The notes below the pieces were generated by a model that saw only the letters and a program-made list of their open reading frames with translations, was not told the origin of the DNA and ran no database searches. Positions 1 through 3,920 of a stretch of 5,458 bases of DNA are shown in pieces; position 1 is the stretch's first letter, and each line of letters opens with the position of its first letter. A program made the translations under genes and the position numbers. This DNA is from CAVHXA01 sp963639765 (lineage in GTDB: Bacteria; Bacillota; Clostridia; Oscillospirales; Oscillospiraceae): assembly GCA_963639765.1 (NCBI GenBank), contig CAVHXA010000107.1, forward strand, positions 1-5,458, in the 5' to 3' direction.

Positions 1-225
1 TTCACGGAATCGCGCTTCTCAGAACAGCAACATGGGTGCGCGGAAACGTGGGAAACTACACGTTTTAGAGCAAAGTCACACGGAACAGAAAAGTCGATAG
101 GTGTCACCTGTGAACAGGACATCATAACGGCGATTCTGAGCGGATTTGACGGCAACAGGATTTTTCACGATGCAGCGAAGCGGATACACCAGAGGGCGTA
201 CCGGCTTCGCTTTTTCATTATCTGA
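1..225 (+). CDS. Possible C-terminal end of an unidentified gene (partial)
   Basis: This frame is open from the left edge for 74 codons and ends at a TGA at 223-225. I do not recognise the product. The last 35 residues (from about CEQDIITAILSGFDG onward) could form amphipathic helices and end in a basic and then hydrophobic tail. The evidence for coding is weak: 74 open codons can occur by chance at this base composition, the codons look unselected, and the stretch contains several inverted repeats including a terminator-like hairpin at 175-215 that would lie inside the last codons. The alternative is non-coding DNA holding the origin of transfer. If real, the stop lies 20 bp before the 71-aa gene. 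Confidence 0.28.
   Translation, partial: FTESRFSEQQHGCAETWETTRFRAKSHGTEKSIGVTCEQDIITAILSGFDGNRIFHDAAKRIHQRAYRLRFFII
44..65. repeat. 7-bp inverted repeat with 8-nt loop (possible oriT component)
   Basis: AAACGTG at 44-50 is the exact reverse complement of CACGTTT at 59-65, with an 8-nt loop between. A second short pair, CGCGC at 11-15 and GCGCG at 38-42, sits immediately to its left. Short inverted repeats next to the nick site are typical of origins recognised by MobV relaxases, and the relaxase gene lies about 400 bp downstream. No known nick sequence was recognised, so the oriT role is inference. Confidence 0.4.
99..118. repeat. Two overlapping 5-bp inverted repeats
   Basis: AGGTG (99-103) and CACCT (105-109) form a dyad around a single base. 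CCTGT (107-111) and ACAGG (114-118) form a second dyad that shares three bases with the first. Such nested dyads can be protein-binding sites in an origin of transfer or an operator. The arms are short and could arise by chance. Confidence 0.3.
175..215 (+). terminator. Imperfect long hairpin followed by T5: terminator-like, or oriT hairpin
   Basis: GCGAAG (175-180) pairs with CTTCGC (205-210); the stem continues through CGG (181-183) with CCG (201-203) and TAC (185-187) with GTA (198-200), with one single-base bulge on each side, and possibly CC (189-190) with GG (195-196) at the top. Five T residues (211-215) follow. This resembles an intrinsic terminator that would close an upstream transcript before the mobilization genes. 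However, no convincing promoter fits between it and the start at 246, so the hairpin may instead belong to an origin of transfer and the mobilization genes may be read from further left. Confidence 0.45.
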
Positions 226-245
226 ATTTTGGAGGGAATTCGAGT

Positions 246-461
246 ATGAGTGTACGCAATGAGATCAAGGCGCAGATCATTCGCGCCGGTTTTACCATGC
301 AGGAGGTTGTTGATCTGTTGCATGATGAATATGGCTGGTCGGACAGCGTTTCCAATTTGTCAGCCAAGTTGCAGCGGGAAAGTATCCGCTATAAAGAGGT
401 TGTCGAGCTTGCCAATGCGCTGGGTTATGACCTGATCTGGCAGAGACGGAGGGAGAAATAA
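246..461 (+). CDS. Small helix-turn-helix-like protein of the mobilization cluster (71 aa)
   Basis: The product is a small basic protein predicted to be mostly helical. Residues about 12-60 (AGFTMQEVVDLLHDEYG, then SNLSAKLQRESIRYKEVVELANALGYDL) read like a compact helix-turn-helix unit: a turn followed by a recognition-like helix rich in K/R/Q/S, then a supporting helix and the 'ALGYDLIW' ending common in small XRE-like proteins. A strong ribosome site, GGAGGG at 231-236, stands 9 nt before the ATG. The TAA stop directly abuts the relaxase ATG (TAAATG), so the two are probably translationally coupled. By position it may be a relaxosome accessory protein that binds the origin of transfer, as MobC-type proteins do elsewhere, or a regulator of the cluster. 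The family name was not recognised with certainty; the function is inferred from context only. Confidence 0.85.
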   Translation: MSVRNEIKAQIIRAGFTMQEVVDLLHDEYGWSDSVSNLSAKLQRESIRYKEVVELANALGYDLIWQRRREK

Positions 462-1436
462 ATGAGTAAGCCGCAGTTTGCGATTCTCCGCTTTGCCAAG
501 TACAAAGGACCGGAGATTTCCAATATTGAGGCGCATAATGAGCGCACAAAAGAGGAATACGCCAGTAATCCCGACATTGACAAGAGCCGCAGCCACCTAA
601 ATTTTCATCTGCTCGAACCGAAACGCAAATATCGTGCAGAGGCAGAGCGGCAGATCAAGGACGCTGGTTGCCGCACCCGTTCAGACAGCGTGCGGCTGGT
701 GGAAGCTCTTGTGACCGCAACACCGGAGTTCTTCAAGGGTAAGAAGAAAGCTGAAATCAAAGCCTATTTTCAGGAGGCATTGGACTTTATCCGGGAACAC
801 CAAGACCCGAAAACAATTATATCCGCTGTGGTGCATATGGACGAGAAAACGCCCCATATGCACCTTTCTTTTGTCCCGCTGACAGAGGACGGGCGGCTCT
901 GTGCCAAGGAAATCGTAGGCAATAAGAAGAAGCTGACGCAGTGGCAGGACAGATTTTGGGAGCATATGGTCAAAAAATACCCCGATTTGGAGCGCGGCGA
1001 GAGCGCCAGCGAAACCGGACGTGACCATATCCCACCACGGGTGTTCAAAGAAATGACGCGCCTGACCAAGCAGAAAGCCAAATTGGAAGAACTGCTGTCC
1101 GACATCAACCCGTTCAACATCAAGGGGAAAACCGCTGAAATTGGTGTATTGCTGGATAAGTATATCCCTTCGGTAGAACAGATGCACACCACTATGAAAA
1201 AGTATCGGGTTGCATTCACGGAAACAGCTTCGGAGAATGAAGCCCTGAAAACAGAAAATGCACAGTTGGAAAAATCGCTGGAAAAAGCAACAAAGGAAAG
1301 CACTTTGAAGCAGCTTGCCGACGCCAGATTGCGCCGCGATTACGAAGATGCTGTTGCTGTGCTGGATCGTATTCCAAAAGAAGTGCTGGCAGCATATACG
1401 CACAGACCGAAAAGAAGGGAGAATGCGATTGAGTAA
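462..1436 (+). CDS. MobV-family relaxase (Pre/Mob plasmid recombination enzyme), 324 aa
   Basis: It nicks one strand at the origin of transfer, stays bound to the 5' end and pilots the strand into a recipient. The N-terminal half shows the Mob_Pre motifs: motif I with H25, R28 and the N36-x-D38...N47 pattern (HNERTKEEYASNPDID, then HLNFHL); the RSDSVRLVEALVTATPEFF segment at about 73-91; and the metal-binding histidine motif HMDEKTPHMHL at 125-135. In the family member MobM of pMV158 a histidine at the position of H25 is the DNA-linking nucleophile (family knowledge). Residues about 255-300 form a probable coiled coil, often used for dimerization. At 324 aa it is shorter than plasmid MobM/Pre proteins of over 400 aa, but no frameshift is visible and both catalytic motifs are intact. 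The start is fixed by GGAGGGAG at 448-455, 6 nt upstream. Its 3' end overlaps the next gene. Confidence 0.96.
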   Translation: MSKPQFAILRFAKYKGPEISNIEAHNERTKEEYASNPDIDKSRSHLNFHLLEPKRKYRAEAERQIKDAGCRTRSDSVRLVEALVTATPEFFKGKKKAEIKAYFQEALDFIREHQDPKTIISAVVHMDEKTPHMHLSFVPLTEDGRLCAKEIVGNKKKLTQWQDRFWEHMVKKYPDLERGESASETGRDHIPPRVFKEMTRLTKQKAKLEELLSDINPFNIKGKTAEIGVLLDKYIPSVEQMHTTMKKYRVAFTETASENEALKTENAQLEKSLEKATKESTLKQLADARLRRDYEDAVAVLDRIPKEVLAAYTHRPKRRENAIE

Positions 1437-1611
1437 AATCTACGAGAATGCAAAGGACAATGCGGCATTCGACCGCTGTGTGGATGTGATGGCAAGGCTG
1501 ATGCTGAAATACGGCAATCAGGTATTGGAGCATCGAGGAGAAACAGCCCCGCTTTCTTTATCTGAACGAGCCATTAAGAACGAGAGCAGCTTTTTGGAGA
1601 ATGCTGCTTAA
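1429..1611 (+). CDS. Small unknown protein of the mobilization cluster (60 aa, TTG start)
   Basis: I do not recognise the function. The product begins MSKIYENAKDNAAFDRCVDVM and is predicted helical through residue about 35, then has a polar tail ending FLENAA. The TTG at 1429 is chosen over the in-frame ATG at 1423 because the AAGGGAG ribosome site at 1415-1421 lies 7 nt before the TTG but only 1 nt before the ATG. The gene overlaps the relaxase stop by 8 bp in another frame, which suggests translational coupling and a role linked to mobilization. It is soluble by appearance, with no signal peptide or membrane segment. It ends 12 bp before the terminator-like inverted repeat and so is probably the last gene of the mobilization operon. 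Confidence 0.75.
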   Translation: MSKIYENAKDNAAFDRCVDVMARLMLKYGNQVLEHRGETAPLSLSERAIKNESSFLENAA

Positions 1612-1623
1612 AAATTGCAATTT
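1612..1623. promoter_or_regulatory. 12-bp perfect palindrome (AAATTGCAATTT), possible operator
   Basis: AAATTGCAATTT is identical on both strands and lies directly after the 60-aa gene, immediately before the 18-bp inverted repeat. Its core ATTGCAAT recurs at 1692-1699 across the start codon of the XRE-type gene, so the pair brackets the control region. A role as a binding site is inference; AT-rich palindromes of this size can occur by chance. Confidence 0.4.
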
Positions 1624-1627
1624 ACAC

Positions 1628-1668
1628 GTTGCGTAACTATTGAGGTTCTGCTATAATAGTTACGCAAC
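1628..1668. promoter_or_regulatory. Paired operator-like dyads GTT-N4-AAC
   Basis: Each arm of the long inverted repeat carries a near-palindrome: GTTGCGTAAC at 1628-1637 and GTTACGCAAC at 1659-1668. Their centres are 31 bp apart, close to three helical turns, so two bound dimers would lie on the same DNA face. One covers the -35 region and the other the expected transcription start. This arrangement suits repression by the XRE-type protein encoded just downstream; the identity of the binding protein is inference. Confidence 0.5.
1629..1657 (+). promoter_or_regulatory. Promoter of the XRE-recombinase operon (extended -10)
   Basis: A consensus TATAAT at 1652-1657 is preceded by TG and one base (TGC at 1649-1651), giving a full extended -10. 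A partial -35, TTGCGT at 1629-1634, lies exactly 17 bp upstream. Transcription should start near 1664 and read the XRE-type gene and the recombinase. The -35 is in the left arm and the -10 runs into the right arm of the inverted repeat, so a protein bound to the repeat would block RNA polymerase. Confidence 0.8.
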
Positions 1669-1691
1669 GTGTTTTTTGCGTTTATGGAGAG

Positions 1692-1699
1692 ATTGCAAT
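1692..1699. promoter_or_regulatory. ATTGCAAT palindrome across the XRE-gene start codon
   Basis: The 8-bp palindrome ATTGCAAT matches the core of the palindrome at 1612-1623, with start-to-start spacing of 78 bp. It covers the bases between the ribosome site (GGAGAG, 1686-1691) and the ATG at 1698. If it binds a protein, this would act close to translation initiation or just downstream of the promoter. Eight bases repeated once is modest evidence. Confidence 0.3.
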
Positions 1700-1940
1700 G
1701 GACTGTAAGACCAAAATCAAAGAGCTGCGGGAAATGACCGGAATGAACCGCAAGGAGTTCTGCAAGTATTTTGATATTCCCTATCGGACAGTAACAGAAT
1801 GGGAATTGGATAACCGTCATGCCCCATCCTACGTTCTTCGCCTTTTGGAGTATTATATCCGCAATGAAGGGTTGATTCAAACACCGGAAGACAGCACACT
1901 GACCGGAGAAAGGAGTTCCAGCTATGAAGAAACGAACTAA
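1698..1940 (+). CDS. Small XRE-type helix-turn-helix DNA-binding protein (80 aa)
   Basis: Residues about 4-55 form one Cro/C1-like helix-turn-helix domain: KIKELREMTGMNRKEFCKYF, then DIPYRTVTEWELDNRHAP where YRTVTEWE is the recognition-helix region, then YVLRLLEYYI as the closing helix. The remaining tail (about 58-80) is polar and probably disordered. Proteins of this type are commonly encoded just before serine recombinases in Clostridia elements. The start follows GGAGAG (1686-1691) by 6 nt. The 3' end overlaps the recombinase gene by 17 bp in another frame, so the two are co-transcribed and probably translationally coupled. Its own promoter is embedded in a large inverted repeat, which makes autorepression, and so control of excision, the most likely role. 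A function as recombination directionality factor cannot be excluded. Confidence 0.92.
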   Translation: MDCKTKIKELREMTGMNRKEFCKYFDIPYRTVTEWELDNRHAPSYVLRLLEYYIRNEGLIQTPEDSTLTGERSSSYEETN

Positions 1941-3597
1941 ATGCTATATCTATACGCGCGTTTCTACCGCAGTACAGGTTGATGGGTATAGCTTGGATGC
2001 GCAGAGAGAAAAGCTGCGGAAATATGCTGAATACGAAGATATGACCATAGCTGGCGAGTATTCTGATGAGGGCTTCTCTGGAAAGAATATTCAGGGACGG
2101 TTGGAATTTCAACGGATGCTGACGGACATTCAAGAGGGCAAGGACGATGTTTCCTATGTGCTGGTGTTTAAGCTCTCACGTTTCGGACGTAATGCAGCGG
2201 ACGTACTGAACTCCTTGCAGCTCATGCAGGATTTCGGCGTCAATCTGATTTGCGTAGAGGACGGTATTGACAGTTCTAAGGATTCCGGGAAACTGATGAT
2301 CTCTGTGCTGTCTGCGGTGGCAGAGATTGAACGCGAAAATATCAGAACGCAGACAATGGCAGGACGTGAGCAGAAAGCGCGAGAAGGCAAATGGAACGGC
2401 GGATTTGCGCCCTATGGATACCGGCTTGAAAAAGGTGAGCTTCTGATCGCAGAAGATGAGGCAGAAATCATCCGTATTATCTATGACCGCTATATTCATA
2501 CCAGCGACGGGCTGGTTGCTGTTGCAAATTACCTGAACAATCACGGCTACACAAAGAAAGTTCGCCAGAATGGAACGATTCCGGGGTTCTCATCTAACTT
2601 TGTGAAGGATGTTCTGGACAATCCTGTTTATATGGGCAAGATCGCATACGGCAGACGCAGAACGGAGAAGAAGATCGGTTCACGAAATGAAATGCACGTT
2701 GTCGAACAGGACGAGTTCCCGATTTATGAGGGGAAACATGAGGCAATCATTTCGGAAGAAGATTGGAAACTTGCACAGGAAAAGCGAAAACTCAACGCAT
2801 TTAAGCGGGAGAAAATCCACGACCCAAAACACGCGCATATCTTATCCGGTATTCTGAAATGTCCGTGCTGCGGAAAAAGCCTCTACGGAAATATCGCAAA
2901 GGCGCACAGCAAGGACAAGAAAACGAGGTTTTATTATTACTGCAAGAATACGGTTGGCGCTACGGGACACAAATGCACCTTCCGGTTGAATATTGAGCAG
3001 ACAGAAATGAACCGGATGGTAGCGGCAATCGTTTCGGCTATGGTTAATGATCCGCAGTTCTCTAAGGCGATCAAAGAAAAGATTGGGTCTGCGGTAGATA
3101 CCAAGGATTTGGAAAAGCAACTTTCCATATTGCAGGCACAGCTTCGGCAGACTTTAGGTATCAAAACAAGACTGGAACGCCAGATGGATACGCTGGACAT
3201 CACCGATGAGCATTTTGACCGTAAAATGTTGGACTTGCAGCGCCGGTATGATGAGCAGTATGATACAATGGAGCAAATTGAAACGCAGATTGATGATGTA
3301 GAAGCTCAAATTCTGAGTATCCAGCAGGAGAAAATCTCCGGCGATAATATCTACCAGCTTTTGTTGGCATTCGATGAAGTATATGGCTCTGCTACTGAAG
3401 CTGAACAAAAGGAGTTCATGCAGGCATTCATCGAACGCATTGACCTGTACCCGGAAAAGCAGAAGGACGGCAACTGGATCAGGAATATTGTGTTTGCATT
3501 CCCCGTTCCAGTGAACGGTCAGGAAGTGAAAGAACTTTCCTTGGAAAATGAAACAACAGTCGAGACGGTGGTGCTGATGGAGCGGAAGGGCAGCTGA
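1924..3597 (+). CDS. Large serine recombinase (site-specific integrase/excisionase of the element), 557 aa
   Basis: It catalyses integration and excision through a phosphoserine DNA link. The resolvase-type catalytic domain spans about 6-150: R12 and nucleophile S14 in YTRVST, R59 in GRLEF, and R86/R89 in KLSRFGRN, followed by the long helix after SAVAEIERENIRTQ. A recombinase domain (about 165-290, starting GFAPYGYRL) binds DNA. A zinc ribbon uses C313, C316, C340 and C351 (CPCC ... YYYC ... KC). Residues about 391-470 are a coiled coil, as in integrases that pair attachment sites. The C-terminus (IDLYPE, then ETTVETVVLMERK) matches the usual end of Clostridia recombinases, so the gene is complete. 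Ribosome site AGGAG at 1911-1915 lies 8 nt before the ATG. It overlaps the XRE gene and lies last in the element, pointing at rpoB. Confidence 0.97.
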   Translation: MKKRTKCYIYTRVSTAVQVDGYSLDAQREKLRKYAEYEDMTIAGEYSDEGFSGKNIQGRLEFQRMLTDIQEGKDDVSYVLVFKLSRFGRNAADVLNSLQLMQDFGVNLICVEDGIDSSKDSGKLMISVLSAVAEIERENIRTQTMAGREQKAREGKWNGGFAPYGYRLEKGELLIAEDEAEIIRIIYDRYIHTSDGLVAVANYLNNHGYTKKVRQNGTIPGFSSNFVKDVLDNPVYMGKIAYGRRRTEKKIGSRNEMHVVEQDEFPIYEGKHEAIISEEDWKLAQEKRKLNAFKREKIHDPKHAHILSGILKCPCCGKSLYGNIAKAHSKDKKTRFYYYCKNTVGATGHKCTFRLNIEQTEMNRMVAAIVSAMVNDPQFSKAIKEKIGSAVDTKDLEKQLSILQAQLRQTLGIKTRLERQMDTLDITDEHFDRKMLDLQRRYDEQYDTMEQIETQIDDVEAQILSIQQEKISGDNIYQLLLAFDEVYGSATEAEQKEFMQAFIERIDLYPEKQKDGNWIRNIVFAFPVPVNGQEVKELSLENETTVETVVLMERKGS

Positions 3598-3617
3598 AAT
3601 ACAGTACACAAAATCAA

Positions 3618-3651
3618 ACGGGCAGCGGCAAAATATTTTGCCGCTGCCCGT
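3618..3651. terminator. 34-bp perfect palindrome, probable transcription terminator
   Basis: Bases 3618-3634 and 3635-3651 are exact reverse complements (17 bp each), with a GC-rich outer stem and an AAAATATTTT centre. As RNA it folds into a very stable hairpin with a minimal loop 20 bp after the recombinase stop. On the + strand only a poor T-tract follows (TACTTCATCTT). On the - strand the following bases would be T-rich (TTTGATTTTG), so it may act better in that direction, or in both. It may belong to the element or may be the host terminator of the gene that stood before rpoB. Confidence 0.6.
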
Positions 3652-3659
3652 ACTTCATC

Positions 3660-3688
3660 TTGACATGCCATCAAAAATATGGTAAACT
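3660..3688 (+). promoter_or_regulatory. Probable rpoB promoter (TTGACA-17-TAAACT with TGn)
   Basis: A consensus -35, TTGACA at 3660-3665, is followed after exactly 17 bp by TAAACT at 3683-3688 (4 of 6 consensus positions). TGG at 3680-3682 adds an extended -10. Transcription should begin near 3695, leaving a leader of about 225 nt before rpoB. Whether this promoter is native to the host or brought by the element's end depends on where the attachment site lies. With the element inserted, it is the only clear promoter seen for rpoB. Confidence 0.75.
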
Positions 3689-3710
3689 AAGACGCTTATA
3701 TTGAGATGAT

Positions 3711-3728
3711 GGGGACATATCCCCTTTT
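3711..3728 (+). other. Small leader hairpin followed by T4
   Basis: GGGGA (3711-3715) pairs with TCCCC (3720-3724) around a CATA loop and is followed by TTTT (3725-3728). It would form about 17 nt into the transcript from the promoter at 3660-3688. The 5-bp stem and short T-tract make it at best a weak pause or attenuation signal. Confidence 0.25.
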
Positions 3729-3859
3729 ACATGCTCAGTATACCACCGCCAAGAGGGAAAAACAAGTGGTTTTCGGCAAAAATGCCAACAAGCCCGCGTG
3801 TATCAAAACGGCGGCATCAATACCGTTCAGAAAATTTGAAAATACAGCGGCCAAGGCCC

Positions 3860-3880
3860 GTCGCCGGTGGGAACGGCGGC
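3860..3880 (+). other. GC-rich hairpin in the rpoB leader
   Basis: GTCGCCG (3860-3866) can pair with CGGCGGC (3874-3880), one pair being G-U, around a 7-nt loop. It stands about 40 nt before the rpoB start codon and is followed by further GGC-rich repeats (to about 3896). It may shape the leader RNA; no known leader motif was recognised. Confidence 0.3.
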
Positions 3881-3920
3881 AGCGGCGGAGGCGGCACAAC
3901 AAACAGAAAGGCGTGATGAC

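Larger units (their letters stand above)
1624..1677 (+). terminator. Intrinsic terminator of the mobilization operon (18-bp perfect stem, T6)
   Basis: The arms at 1624-1641 and 1655-1672 are perfect reverse complements over 18 bp, separated by 13 nt, and the right arm runs into six T residues (1672-1677). This is the form of a strong intrinsic terminator for transcripts coming from the relaxase and the 60-aa gene. The same DNA encloses the next operon's promoter. RNA that starts at that promoter would begin inside the right arm and contain only one arm, so it could not form this hairpin. The element thus separates two operons in about 50 bp. Confidence 0.8.
1..3650 (+). mobile_element. Integrative mobilizable element, right-hand part (left end outside window)
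   Basis: Gene content defines it: a MobV-type relaxase with two small flanking genes, then an XRE-type regulator translationally overlapped with a large serine recombinase. All genes point right, and the recombinase lies last, next to chromosomal rpoB, which is the usual place for an integrase at an element end. Codon use of these genes is mixed and AT-richer than in rpoB, supporting foreign origin. No conjugative machinery or coupling protein is seen, so it is probably mobilized in trans, although the missing left part could change this. The right boundary is uncertain: it must be after the recombinase stop at 3597, and 3650 is only an approximate limit. No target-site repeat can be shown from one end. 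Confidence 0.8.
3598..3920 (+). other. Element-chromosome junction and rpoB leader, no gene
   Basis: These 323 bases between the recombinase stop and rpoB hold a 34-bp palindrome (3618-3651), a strong promoter (3660-3688) and a long leader with two small hairpins. Base composition rises from AT-rich to strongly GC-rich after about 3845. Two short open frames in the leader (from 3706 and 3731) lack ribosome sites and are not supported. The right attachment site of the element must lie somewhere here; only comparison with an empty chromosome would place it. Confidence 0.6.

Noticed and set aside
146..174. TTGACG at 146-151 as a -35 for the mobilization operon
   Set aside because: At 16-18 bp spacing the candidate -10 sequences (around GATGCA) match the consensus poorly, and the start would lie upstream of the terminator-like hairpin.
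681..1403. 240-codon open frame on the - strand within the relaxase gene
   Set aside because: Antisense to a well-supported relaxase; the product is rich in F, C and H and shows no domain.
1423..1611. ATG at 1423 (and longer frame from 1315) as start of the 60-aa gene
   Set aside because: The ribosome site at 1415-1421 is only 1 nt before this ATG but 7 nt before the TTG at 1429; the 1315 start lies deep in the relaxase gene without a ribosome site.
3731..3916. 61-codon open frame in the rpoB leader (ends GGNGGSGGGG...)
   Set aside because: There is no ribosome site before the ATG, and the glycine run comes from GGC-rich leader repeats. A leader peptide cannot be excluded but nothing supports it.
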